NCBI GenBank assembly: GCA_026014745.1
Contig: JAOZHS010000001.1
Span: 868,001-932,000 of the forward strand
From: Candidatus Bathyarchaeota archaeon
GTDB lineage: Archaea > Thermoproteota > Bathyarchaeia > Bathyarchaeales > Bathycorpusculaceae
Direction: 5' to 3'
DNA: 64,000 nt
Both the position numbers and the translations under genes were made by a program. The notes beneath the pieces were generated by a model that was given only the letters and a program-made list of their open reading frames with translations, was not told the DNA's origin and ran no database searches. Of this stretch, positions 51,722 through 60,581 are shown one piece after another (within the stretch, counting starts at the first letter, position 1; every line of letters begins with the position of its first letter).

Positions 51722-52548
51722 AGCGACGTCACTCCTTTGTAGAGCATCTGGATAATCATCACCGTCACAATAACCAAAAACAACACGCGTAGGTGCTTGT
51801 CATGGAAGCGGTTGAGGATTCTGCCGCCCACCAACGCGCCCACGGTGACGCCGACCGCCATCGGAGCCATCAACGTCAAATTCAGCAACCCCGAAAACAG
51901 ATAAACACTCACACCCGCCAATGCGGTCATGCCTATGATGAAGTTGCTCGTCGCACTGGAGACTTTAGCGGGTATCTTTAACACTTTTTCTTGTACAACC
52001 ACCTTAAACGCGCCTGCACCGATGCCCAGCATGCCTGCCGCTAAGCCTGCAACAATCATGCCTAAGCCGCCCAGAAAAGCGTTGGTGGCTTTGTATTCGA
52101 CGATTTTGTTTTTTGCTTTGTCAAAGTAGCTGCCTTCGAGCCGTAGCCATCTTGAAAGTTTGTCCTGTGTTGCTGGGGGAGCGTATTCTTGTTTTAGTGA
52201 GGCGCGGATATTGATGTATGAGGTCATTAGGAAGGCGGCGAAAAGGAAGTAGAGAAAGATGGGTGCGATGATGACAGTTATGGTTGCGCCCACGATGGCT
52301 CCGGTGATGGTGAACATTTCTAGGTACATGGCGAGTTTGACGTTAGCGATTTTCTCACGCACAAACGACGCCGCGGAGCCACTGGACGTGGCGATTATAG
52401 CGACCATGCCGCAGGCTACTGCGACTTTTACGTCGATGCCTAAGAACACCAGAATCGGTGTGAGGATGCTTGCGCCGCCTAATCCTGTAAGCGCACCCAA
52501 AAAGCCCACAAGTATCGAAATAAGCAGCAGCGAAAGCATATCCAGCAA
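51718..52548 (-). CDS. TauE/SafE family anion permease
   Basis: 276 residues, about eight membrane helices in two homologous halves: LVGFLGALTGLGGASILTPI and AGLAAGMLGIGAGAFKVVVQ. Members export sulfite, sulfoacetate or related organic and sulfur anions. It is translationally coupled to the DUF1634 gene. No sulfur metabolism gene lies nearby to define the substrate. Confidence 0.92.
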   Translation of the reverse strand: MLDMLSLLLISILVGFLGALTGLGGASILTPILVFLGIDVKVAVACGMVAIIATSSGSAASFVREKIANVKLAMYLEMFTITGAIVGATITVIIAPIFLYFLFAAFLMTSYINIRASLKQEYAPPATQDKLSRWLRLEGSYFDKAKNKIVEYKATNAFLGGLGMIVAGLAAGMLGIGAGAFKVVVQEKVLKIPAKVSSATSNFIIGMTALAGVSVYLFSGLLNLTLMAPMAVGVTVGALVGGRILNRFHDKHLRVLFLVIVTVMIIQMLYKGVTSL

Positions 52549-52655
52549 AGTTTTTCTCCAAACTCTATGAGTACACGAGGTTATTAAACAGGCACTTTAG
52601 CGTTTACTGCGCTGCGGGAAAAATAAAATAGACGATATAGAGGGGGAACTGGGGG

Positions 52656-53363
52656 TTAGGGGTGGAGTTGTTGGCGTTTGCGGTAGATGATGAAGGCCGC
52701 TGCGCAGGAAACCATAGCTAAGAGTGCACCAAGAGGATATTCAGGTAACTCCATGCAAGGCGTTATGGTAAAGGTTGCCGATGCAATGATGGTTGGATGA
52801 GCTTTTTCTGAAACTGCAACTGGGTAGCCAAAGCCCGGCGAGATACTGGGCACGTTGAAGGTGGCGGTAAAGGTGCCTTTTTTGCCGTCGACTTCGAGGT
52901 GGCCGAGCGCGAGGGCTTTGCCGTTGAAAGTTGCTTGGAGGCCGTCAGCTGCGGTGGAGGAGTAGCCTTTGCCTGTGATGGTTATGGTTGTCCCTTGGGG
53001 TCCGCTGTTTTGGCTAAGCTGGATTTTGGGCAGGATGGTGAATTTCACCGTGTCTTTGTTGCCTTCCGCGTCTTGAGCTACGACATCATAGGTGCCTGCG
53101 GTCAATCCGCTGTCGGGTATGGTGATTTCGGATTTGAATTGTCCTGATTTGTCGGTTGTTGTTTCAAACTTGAATAGTTCGATGGTTAGTTTGGATTTGT
53201 GGGCGAAGCCTACTCCTGTTACAGTGATGACGTCGCCTATGCAGGCGCTGTCTTTGTCTAGGGTTATTTTTGGGTTTTTTGCGCTTGCTGTGTTTAGTGA
53301 AGCGACTAGGGTTAGGCATATGAGGGTTAATGCCATGATTGTTAGGCTTTTCTTGTTTTGCAT
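52656..53363 (-). CDS. Secreted IPT/TIG-domain protein with archaeosortase-like C-terminal signal
   Basis: 235 residues from ATG 53363 (GGTG seven bases upstream; GTG 53372 also possible). Signal peptide, then two Ig-like IPT/TIG domains (SACIGDVITVTGVGF and NSGPQGTTITITGKGY). The end is PEYPLGALLAMVSCAAAFIIYRKRQ-like: a PEF-type tripartite signal of short motif, membrane helix and basic residues used by archaeosortases. Probably surface-linked through lipid after cleavage. Confidence 0.82.
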   Translation of the reverse strand: MQNKKSLTIMALTLICLTLVASLNTASAKNPKITLDKDSACIGDVITVTGVGFAHKSKLTIELFKFETTTDKSGQFKSEITIPDSGLTAGTYDVVAQDAEGNKDTVKFTILPKIQLSQNSGPQGTTITITGKGYSSTAADGLQATFNGKALALGHLEVDGKKGTFTATFNVPSISPGFGYPVAVSEKAHPTIIASATFTITPCMELPEYPLGALLAMVSCAAAFIIYRKRQQLHP

Positions 53364-53511
53364 AGGGTACACCGTGAATTGTGTATTGAGAAGTACGATT
53401 GCTGTGTTTGGTTAATAACTAAGATTACCAAACCTGACACATATCCAAACCCGCAAGTTCCGAATAGACAAGCATATTAACCCTCAAAGAAATCTCCATA
53501 CGGCGACGAGC

Positions 53512-53922
53512 ATGGCAAAACAGGTTTTCATCTCAGGCCCGATCCTTGGTATGGAAAAACAGCAGGACTACCGAAAAACCGTAACCGACATCTGTACTAA
53601 ACTCGGTTTAACAGTCATTGACCCTTGGAAACGTGAGCGTGTTCTCTATAACGGTACTGAGGAATGTTGGTGGGATAAGGTGCCTACGTTTGAGTTTATC
53701 TCGCGTGACCTTGACGACGCTGACCGTTGCGATATTATGGTGGTTTATTTGCCGATAATTTCTGCGGGTGCCTGTATGGAGATGTTTTATGCTAAGCGCA
53801 AAGGCAAACATGTTATTGTTGTGTCCGAAAATCGTTGTCTTAGTCCTTGGATAATTTTCCACGCTGATGCTGTTATTACAAATTTTGATAAACTTGAAGA
53901 AAAACTGAAAAATCTCCTATAA
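53512..53922 (+). CDS. Nucleoside 2-deoxyribosyltransferase-like protein
   Basis: 136 residues, Rossmann-like. Family points are the start QVFISGPILGMEKQQDYRKT, DLDDADRCDIMVVYLP and SAGACMEMFYAKRKGKHVIV, the last matching the S.GT..E...A substrate loop with the catalytic Glu. Relatives transfer deoxyribose between bases or hydrolyse nucleotides (DNPH1-like). The exact activity is open. Confidence 0.82.
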   Translation: MAKQVFISGPILGMEKQQDYRKTVTDICTKLGLTVIDPWKRERVLYNGTEECWWDKVPTFEFISRDLDDADRCDIMVVYLPIISAGACMEMFYAKRKGKHVIVVSENRCLSPWIIFHADAVITNFDKLEEKLKNLL

Positions 53923-53994
53923 CTGAGCCTAAAAACTGAATACTTGCGGAAACTATATCCATGCCTTCTGAAACTATGTTTTAGGTGTAACCCC

Positions 53995-54555
53995 GTGGAT
54001 GCCGTAACCATCATCCTAATCGCATTTGGCTTAGCTATGGATGCCTTCGCTGTCTCCATCGCAAACGGCCTGACAATCACCAAAAACCGCCCGCAAGCCG
54101 CCCTGTTAACCGCTGGGTTCTTTGGCGGGTTCCAAATGTTGATGCCTGCGATTGGCTGGCTTGCAGGATTTAGCCTCCAAAGCATCCTATCAAGCGTAGG
54201 CGACTGGATTGCCTTTGTCCTCTTAGCATTTATCGGCGGAAAAATGATTTACGACGGCGTAAAAAACAAAAACATCACTGGCACATCAGACCAACTCAAA
54301 CTCCACAAGCTGCTTTTATTATCCGTTGCAACCAGCATCGATGCCCTCTTGGTTGGCTTTAGCTTCGCATTTATAGAGACCGCAATCTTTGTGCCCATAC
54401 TAGTGATTGGGGGCATCACGTTTTTGCTCTCGTATGTGGGCTTCTCTTTTGGAACTGGCTTAGGCGAAATGTTCGGTGAAAGAATAAAGATTGTAGGCGG
54501 GATAATACTGGTACTTATCGGGTTGAAGATTCTTCTTGAGAACCTAGCCGTTTAG
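53995..54555 (+). CDS. mntP: MntP-type manganese efflux pump
   Basis: 186 residues from GTG 53995 (AGGTG upstream), the normal MntP length; an ATG 51 bases upstream would add a non-hydrophobic extension and is rejected. Six membrane helices in two repeats with the paired acidic motifs GLAMDAFAVSIANG and ATSIDALLVGFSFA. It exports Mn2+. The neighbouring convergent gene is a second candidate manganese exporter. Confidence 0.94.
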   Translation: MDAVTIILIAFGLAMDAFAVSIANGLTITKNRPQAALLTAGFFGGFQMLMPAIGWLAGFSLQSILSSVGDWIAFVLLAFIGGKMIYDGVKNKNITGTSDQLKLHKLLLLSVATSIDALLVGFSFAFIETAIFVPILVIGGITFLLSYVGFSFGTGLGEMFGERIKIVGGIILVLIGLKILLENLAV

Positions 54556-54629
54556 GAGCCACCTGCCCGCGTGGCTTCTGTTTTTTCTTTCGCGGTGTTT
54601 TGGTGAACTTGTGGAAGCCAAAAAATTCT

Positions 54630-55346
54630 TTAGTTTTTCTCTATTGGAGTCTGTTCTTCACTGGATTTGTCGTTGTCTATTTTTTGGCGTTTGACTAACC
54701 AGTAAGCCATTAGTATTGAAAAGGTTGTTAGCAGAACAACTGTCAAAATGCTGTAGCTTAACCCGATTTTTTCAACCAAGATTTCGTAGGTGCCAACTAA
54801 TCCGAATAGTATGAAGATGCTGGCTGAGAACCATTTGATTGTTTTTTGTGGAATACGCTTGCACAGGACCACGCCGATTACTATTCCGATGCCGTCTGCG
54901 ATTATCATTCCTAACGTTGTACCCATTAGTACACTTACTGCATTTTGGTACTCAACAGCTAAGCTAATAGTTGCCAACTGGGTTTTGTCTCCGAATTCCG
55001 CTATGAAGAACGCGATAGCAACGGTGGCGACGGGTCCAAACCGTGAAGGCTTTTTGTCTTCACCCTTCAATTGGTCTCCTCGTATAGTCCAAAGTCCAAA
55101 ACCGATAAACGAAATTGAGGCGACCAAGGAAATTATGTCAACGGGTACAATTGTAACCAAGAATTGACCTGCCAAAACTGCCAATGCATGATTTGCAATC
55201 GTTGCGATAAAGACGGCGATAAGTACTTTTGAGGCCTTGAAACGGGTAGCAAAGGACATTGCAAGAAGCTGGGTCTTATCACCCATTTCCGCGAGAACAA
55301 CAAACGCCAAAGACGCCAAGAACGCCGCTACACTTAACTCAAACAT
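54630..55346 (-). CDS. Gdt1/TMEM165 (UPF0016) family cation exporter
   Basis: 238 residues with six membrane helices and both family motifs E-x-G-D-K-T: AEMGDKTQLLAMSFATRF (first half) and AEFGDKTQLATISLAVEY (second half). The family moves Mn2+ and Ca2+ out of the cytoplasm. Convergent with mntP, giving two unrelated manganese exporters side by side. Confidence 0.94.
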   Translation of the reverse strand: MFELSVAAFLASLAFVVLAEMGDKTQLLAMSFATRFKASKVLIAVFIATIANHALAVLAGQFLVTIVPVDIISLVASISFIGFGLWTIRGDQLKGEDKKPSRFGPVATVAIAFFIAEFGDKTQLATISLAVEYQNAVSVLMGTTLGMIIADGIGIVIGVVLCKRIPQKTIKWFSASIFILFGLVGTYEILVEKIGLSYSILTVVLLTTFSILMAYWLVKRQKIDNDKSSEEQTPIEKN

Positions 55347-55490
55347 GAACGGTCACCGCCAAGTTATGGTTGCGTCTCGTGGAATTAGGCATCCCCCGAT
55401 GTACAACTTTGGACAATTATAAAATTATCTGGAGAAAAACGGCGGTTTCTTCAATAAACATAAGACATAACCGAGTGGTTCAAACGATTG

Positions 55491-57119
55491 TTAAGTTTTT
55501 GACGTGTGATTTTTTCTTTTAGGTGTGAATTCTTGTCGTATTTTCATTTCGCGTCGTTTACGGTTGTAGCCAATTGAGAAGTCATGGGTGGCGTCGCGGA
55601 TTTTGCGGAGCAACAGCATCATGCGGCTGTTTTTATCAAAGACATGCGGCGTGGGGTTGTCGGGGAAGTAGATTTCTTCGCGTTCCTTCGCTAACCCAAT
55701 AAGCGGCAATTTTAGCCCAAGTTTGTCTAAGGCAGCTTTTGCGGCTGCAACTTGTCCGGGTCCGCCGTCCACCATCACCAAGTCGGGGAGGGGCTGCTTT
55801 TCTTCTTGGAGCCGTTTGTAGCGTCGGGAGACGACCTCATGCATGCTTGCGAAGTCATTTTGGCCTGTGAAGGTTTTGATTTTGAATTTGCGGTAGTTTT
55901 TCTTGTCAGGTTTGGCGTCTCTAAACGTGACCATGCCTGAGACTACGTGTTCGGTGCCCAAGTTGGAGATGTCGAAGCATTCAATCACATGAGGCAAGGT
56001 CGGGAGGGGGAGGTTGTTTTGGAGGTCTACGAGTGCGGAGTCAACTTCAAGGGTGGATTCAAGGTTCTTCTCCGCCAACTGCACTAATGCCAGTTTGTCG
56101 GCTTTCCTTGGAATCGTCAATGACACTGGCGCCAGCCGTTTCGAAGAAAGGAACTCTTCGAGCGCCTTTTTTTCTTCAGGTTCTTGCCAGACGGGCTTGT
56201 TTAGTAGGATTTCGCGGGGAATCTGGTTGGTGGTGTAGTAGGCTTTGAGGAATTCTTGTTCAATTTGGGGCTGTAAATCCACCGTAAACTCTTTTTTTCC
56301 CAACAGCACGCCTTTACGTACACCCATCTGCACCGCCATCAGTTTCTCGCCTACCTGACGAAAAACCATCACGTCTTGGTCAAAGCGGCGTTCATTATCC
56401 ACAATTTGGCGTTCAGTGAGCAGGCGGATGCTGGCGATTTGGTTGCGGATTTCAAGCGCATCCTCAAACTGTTGATTCATGGACGCAATCTGCATCTGAT
56501 TGTTGAGCTCCGCCATGGTTTGGTCGTAGTTGCCATTTAGAAACTCGCGAGCGCCCCTGACCTGCTTATCATATTCCTCAGCGGTGACGTGTCCTACGCA
56601 TGGCGCGGTGCAGAGGTGGATGTGGTAGTTGAGGCAGGCGCGTTTATGCATGTTTTTGCAGGTGCGGAGTTTGAATACGCGGACGACGGCGCGTTGGAGG
56701 TCTTGACGTGTAAAGCCCTCGGTGTAGGGACCAAACGATTCGAGTTTGCGGCTGACTTTGCGGCTCATCATAATCCTTGGGTAGCTTTCGCGTGTGAGCG
56801 CAATGTAGGCGTAGGTTTTGGCGTCTTTTAGGTTAATGTTGTACTTGGGAGTGTGCTGTTTGATGAGTTTGTTCTCCAGCAGAAGCGCCTCAACCTCATT
56901 GTTTACAACCACCCAGTCGATGCTGCGAATATGCAAAACGAGTTGGCGGGTTTTGATGGGTTGGTCCTTGTTTAGGAAGTAGCTTTTTACTCGGGCGCGG
57001 AGGTTTTTGGCTTTGCCCACATAGATGATTTCCCCTGCCTCATCACGGTACAAATAAACGCCGGGCTCAGTGGGGATGTCGCTGGTTTTGAATTCGGAGG
57101 GGTCACTTAGGGGAATCAT
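55491..57119 (-). CDS. uvrC: Excinuclease ABC subunit C, without C-terminal HhH domain
   Basis: 542 residues. GIY-YIG nuclease (PGVYLYRDEAGEIIYVGKAK, about 19-95), Cys-rich segment (CKNMHKRACLNYHIHLCTAPC), UVR motif (about 205-240), and the RNase-H-like 5' nuclease (IECFDISNLGTEHVVSGMV ... LVMVDGGPGQVAAA ... IRDATHDFSIGYNRKRREM). Standard UvrC goes on for about 60-70 residues with two helix-hairpin-helix motifs; here the frame stops about 20 residues after YNRKRR, and no HhH is found in other frames downstream. Confidence 0.95.
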   Translation of the reverse strand: MIPLSDPSEFKTSDIPTEPGVYLYRDEAGEIIYVGKAKNLRARVKSYFLNKDQPIKTRQLVLHIRSIDWVVVNNEVEALLLENKLIKQHTPKYNINLKDAKTYAYIALTRESYPRIMMSRKVSRKLESFGPYTEGFTRQDLQRAVVRVFKLRTCKNMHKRACLNYHIHLCTAPCVGHVTAEEYDKQVRGAREFLNGNYDQTMAELNNQMQIASMNQQFEDALEIRNQIASIRLLTERQIVDNERRFDQDVMVFRQVGEKLMAVQMGVRKGVLLGKKEFTVDLQPQIEQEFLKAYYTTNQIPREILLNKPVWQEPEEKKALEEFLSSKRLAPVSLTIPRKADKLALVQLAEKNLESTLEVDSALVDLQNNLPLPTLPHVIECFDISNLGTEHVVSGMVTFRDAKPDKKNYRKFKIKTFTGQNDFASMHEVVSRRYKRLQEEKQPLPDLVMVDGGPGQVAAAKAALDKLGLKLPLIGLAKEREEIYFPDNPTPHVFDKNSRMMLLLRKIRDATHDFSIGYNRKRREMKIRQEFTPKRKNHTSKT

Positions 57120-57229
57120 GGGTTAATGCGCTAAATATCTGACTCTCCACTGGATGCATTAAGCATTTCCTATAGTCACACAAATTGCTTGGGTTGTTTG
57201 TTCTATGAAAAAGAAACAACAGCCCTTAT

Positions 57230-57397
57230 TCTGCTCTTTATGTGGGTGTGGCGGTTTCTGCAGCACCACAAAACGGTTTGAGCAGCATGCTGCTTTTTGT
57301 TATCGCATTGCTTTTCTGCGTCTGTTTCGGTGTGGCAACAGCATTTTCCACTACAAGAATACATAGAAAACCCCGATTATGCGTGTGGTGACATGTT
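57230..57397 (-). repeat. Dispersed repeat A, copy 3 (reading frame intact)
   Basis: The reverse complement matches copies at 13050-13227 and 43900-44078, most strongly over CACACCGAAACAGACGC and GAAACCGCCACACCCACATAA. In this copy one frame runs unbroken through the entire element. Confidence 0.7.
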
Positions 57398-57435
57398 GAG
57401 TCTTCTTTAAAATTCACGCCATCAATGAAAGCCAA
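57238..57435 (-). CDS. Possible small protein encoded by repeat A (65 residues)
   Basis: The frame starts at TTG 57435 or GTG 57417 and ends at the repeat's conserved TAA. It reads EDSTCHHTHN early, then ATPKQTQKSNA and KPFCGAAETATPT. Several differences from the 44 kb copy are silent in this frame (GGT/GGC, GCT/GCC), which hints at protein coding. A TATA-like element lies about 20 bases upstream of the TTG. Low confidence: it may be only a non-coding repeat. Confidence 0.3.
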   Translation of the reverse strand: MAFIDGVNFKEDSTCHHTHNRGFLCILVVENAVATPKQTQKSNAITKSSMLLKPFCGAAETATPT

Positions 57436-57614
57436 AAGAATAGTACTGTATTATAATTAAATGGTTTTTTTCATGTCCTGTTTTCTTAACTTTATGATTA
57501 AACAATAAACTCCTAAAATCCCTGCGAACTTTATTTTCCAAATCTGAGGCTGTAAGGGTCAACCAAATGTACCCCGTAAAATTAGTTTGTGAAAAATACT
57601 AAGAAAAGTGATGA

Positions 57615-60509
57615 CTAATTCTTGGCGACAGTTCTTGCTTCTTCCAACTTTTGATTAAGTATCTTTTGCAGAAACATGCCTGTATAGGAGCCTGAGATTT
57701 TTGCGACTTCTTCGGGTGTGCCTTGTGCGAGGAGTTTGCCGCCTGCCGCGCCGCCTTCAGGTCCAAGGTCAATGAGTTGGTCGCAGCTTTTAATCACGTC
57801 AAGGTTGTGCTCGATGATGTAGACGGTGTTGCCGTTGTCGACGAGGCGGTTGAGTACGCGGATGAGGCGTTTAGTGTCATCAAAGTGCAAGCCGGTGGTA
57901 GGTTCGTCAAGCATGTAAACCACATGCCCCGACTTGTGTTTGGACAGTTCGCGGGTGATTTTGATGCGTTGACTCTCGCCGCCAGATAGCTGCGTGCTGC
58001 TTTGCCCCAGCTTAATGTAACCTAAGCCCACATCGAGCAGGGTTTGGAGTTTGCGGCTGACCCGCGGCGTGTTCTCAAAGAATTTCGCGGCTTCCTCAAC
58101 CGTCATATCCAGCACCTCGGCGATGTTTTTGCCCTTATACTGCACGGCGAGGGTTTCTTTGTTGTAGCGTTTGCCTTTGCATTCGCTGCATTGCACGTAG
58201 ACGTCGGGGAGGAAGTTCATTTCGATGCGTATGACTCCGTCGCCTTGGCAGTTTTCGCAGCGTCCGCCTTTGACGTTGAAGCTAAAGCGACCCTCCTTGT
58301 AGCCTCGGGCTTTGGCTTCTTTGGTGGAGGCGAAGATGCGGCGGATTTCGTCGAAAAGTTTGGTGTAGGTAGCGGGGTTGCTGCGTGGGGTACGCCCGAT
58401 GGGGTCTTGGTCGATGACGATGACGTTGCGGACAACTTCGGGGACAGCGAGGTTTGCGTGTTTGCCGACTTTGTCAACTTGTTCGCCAAACATCTGCTTA
58501 AGCGCGGGGATAACGGTGAGATTCATCAGGGTACTTTTACCTGAGCCCGACACGCCAGTGATTCCGCAAAGCACACCCAGCGGGAGTTGGAGGCTGAGGT
58601 GTTTGAGGTTGTTTTCCGTAGCGTCATTAACAGTGACATAGTCGACGGGGCTGCGGCGCTTTTTGGGGACTTCAATTTGGAGTTCCCCCGCAAGATATTT
58701 GCCTGTGAGGCTGCGGTTGTTAGCCATAACTTCCTGAGGTGAACCTTCCGCGACAATGTGCCCGCCGTGTACGCCTGCGCCGGGGCCCATATCCACAATG
58801 TAGTCGGCGTGACGCATGGTGTCCTCGTCATGTTCCACTACGATGAGCGTGTTGCCTAAGTCGCGCAGACGCTGCAGGGTGCCGATGAGTTTAGCGTTGT
58901 CACGCTGGTGCAGTCCGATGCTGGGTTCGTCAAGGATGTAGAGCACGCCCATGAGGTTGCTGCCAATCTGCGTCGCAAGACGGATACGTTGCGCTTCTCC
59001 ACCCGATAATGTCCGCGCTGCGCGGGACAGTGAGAGGTAGCCTAAGCCGACGTTTTTGAGAAAGCCCAGTCGTTGGTTGATTTCTTTGAGCACCTGTTTG
59101 CCGATTGCCATTTCCTTCTCGTTAAGCTGGGCTGGGAGGTTTGCGAAGAAGTCGACGGCTTCCTCGATGGAGAGGTCGGTGACGTCGATGATGCTTTTGC
59201 TCAAAATCTGCACCGCCAAAACGACGGGTTGGAGCCGTTTGCCGTGGCAGCTGTTGCAGGGGCGTGCAGTCATGAATTTCTCGATGTCTTCTTTGCGCCA
59301 GTCGCTTTCGGTTTGGCGGTAGAGGCGCATGGTTTGGGGGATGACGCCTTCCCAGCCTTCACGCATCCACATGTTGGCGCCGTTGGACCAGTTGCCGTTG
59401 ATTGGCTCATGGTCGCCGTTGAGGAGTACGTGGAGTTGCTCTGGCGTGAAGTCTTTAACGGGGGTGAAAACGTCAAAGCCATGTTTTTTGCCTACGGTTG
59501 CGAGTTGCTGGGCGCGCCAGCTCAAATCCATTTTTCCGTAGACTGCGAGTGCGCCGTCCATGATGGAGAGGTTCATGTCTGGTATGACTTTGTCGGCTGT
59601 GACTTCGGTGATTTCGCCAAGACCATGGCAGGTGGGGCAAGCACCCCAGGGCGAATTAAAACTGAACATACGCGGTTCAAGGCTTTCAAACACGATTTCG
59701 GGGTGATTGGGGCATGCGCCAAAGGTGCTATACATTGTTTCGCCCTCAAAACGTTCCAGCTCCCGTTTCTTGTCTGCGTCCTGTTCGGCTGCGTCGATAA
59801 CAATCATGGTGCCTTTTCCTGTTTTTAGGGCGGCTTCGACGGCTTCGGCGACGCGGGACCGTTCCTCATCGCAGACTTTTACGGTGTCGATGACGGCTTC
59901 TATCCAGTGCTTCTCGTAGCGGATCAGTTTAACTTCTTCTTTGATGTGGTCGGATTCGTAGATTTTTTGGTCCACACGGATTTTGCTATAGCCCTCTTTC
60001 TTGAGGTCATCAAAGACCGTTTCGTGGGTGCCTTTCATGCCCCGGATAATCGGCGCTAAAAACACCAGTGTTTTGCCCTGTTCGGACATGATGAGGCTGG
60101 TGATGTTTTCTGGGCTCTGCGGATGAATGCTGCTGCCACATTGCGGGCAGTGATGGGTGCCGATGCGGGCGAAGAGTAAGCGGAGGTAGTCGTAGATTTC
60201 GGTGACGGTGCCTACTGTGCTGCGGGGGTTTTTGCTGGTAGATTTCTGTTCGATGCTGATGGCGGGGGAGAGGCCTTCGATGCTGTCTACGTCGGGTTTG
60301 TCCATTAAGCCTAGGAATTGGCGGGCATACGCTGAGAGGCTCTCGACGTAGCGGCGTTGTCCCTCGGCGTAGATGGTGTCAAACGCTAGGGTGGATTTGC
60401 CTGAGCCAGAGAGTCCAGTGATGACTATGAGTTTGTTTCGGGGCAACTCTAAGTCTATGTTTTTTAGGTTGTGTTCCCGTGCACCTTTGATGGAAATGTT
60501 ATCCCGCAT
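57615..60509 (-). CDS. uvrA: Excinuclease ABC subunit A
   Basis: 964 residues with two ABC modules. First Walker A is ITGLSGSGKSTLAFD, second ITGVSGSGKSTLMNL; signatures are TLSGGEAQRIRLA and QLSGGESQRIKITRE. Zinc sites are visible as CPQCGSSIHP-type and GRCENCQGDGVIRIEMNFLP ... CSECKGKRYN. Damage sensor of nucleotide excision repair. Encoded 72 bases downstream of uvrB on the same strand. Bacterial-type UvrABC in archaea is generally regarded as acquired by transfer. Confidence 0.97.
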   Translation of the reverse strand: MRDNISIKGAREHNLKNIDLELPRNKLIVITGLSGSGKSTLAFDTIYAEGQRRYVESLSAYARQFLGLMDKPDVDSIEGLSPAISIEQKSTSKNPRSTVGTVTEIYDYLRLLFARIGTHHCPQCGSSIHPQSPENITSLIMSEQGKTLVFLAPIIRGMKGTHETVFDDLKKEGYSKIRVDQKIYESDHIKEEVKLIRYEKHWIEAVIDTVKVCDEERSRVAEAVEAALKTGKGTMIVIDAAEQDADKKRELERFEGETMYSTFGACPNHPEIVFESLEPRMFSFNSPWGACPTCHGLGEITEVTADKVIPDMNLSIMDGALAVYGKMDLSWRAQQLATVGKKHGFDVFTPVKDFTPEQLHVLLNGDHEPINGNWSNGANMWMREGWEGVIPQTMRLYRQTESDWRKEDIEKFMTARPCNSCHGKRLQPVVLAVQILSKSIIDVTDLSIEEAVDFFANLPAQLNEKEMAIGKQVLKEINQRLGFLKNVGLGYLSLSRAARTLSGGEAQRIRLATQIGSNLMGVLYILDEPSIGLHQRDNAKLIGTLQRLRDLGNTLIVVEHDEDTMRHADYIVDMGPGAGVHGGHIVAEGSPQEVMANNRSLTGKYLAGELQIEVPKKRRSPVDYVTVNDATENNLKHLSLQLPLGVLCGITGVSGSGKSTLMNLTVIPALKQMFGEQVDKVGKHANLAVPEVVRNVIVIDQDPIGRTPRSNPATYTKLFDEIRRIFASTKEAKARGYKEGRFSFNVKGGRCENCQGDGVIRIEMNFLPDVYVQCSECKGKRYNKETLAVQYKGKNIAEVLDMTVEEAAKFFENTPRVSRKLQTLLDVGLGYIKLGQSSTQLSGGESQRIKITRELSKHKSGHVVYMLDEPTTGLHFDDTKRLIRVLNRLVDNGNTVYIIEHNLDVIKSCDQLIDLGPEGGAAGGKLLAQGTPEEVAKISGSYTGMFLQKILNQKLEEARTVAKN

Positions 60510-60581
60510 AAGTGGTTCTCCGTTGTTGCGATTTCTATCCTGTTTTAGTCTGTGGGATTAGAACTTTATTGCATCAAACCT

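Larger units (their letters stand above)
57120..57614 (-). other. 495-base gap between uvrA and uvrC
   Basis: The gap holds repeat A copy 3 with its small frame, a TATA-like TTTAATTATAATAC (about 57450-57465, minus strand) upstream of that frame, and otherwise AT-rich sequence after the uvrA stop without hairpin. uvrC therefore probably has its own promoter rather than being read from uvrBA. Confidence 0.5.

Noticed and set aside
59073-59828. 251-codon frame opposite uvrA
   Set aside because: Fully antisense to a conserved UvrA region; no start signals and biased composition typical of a mirror frame.
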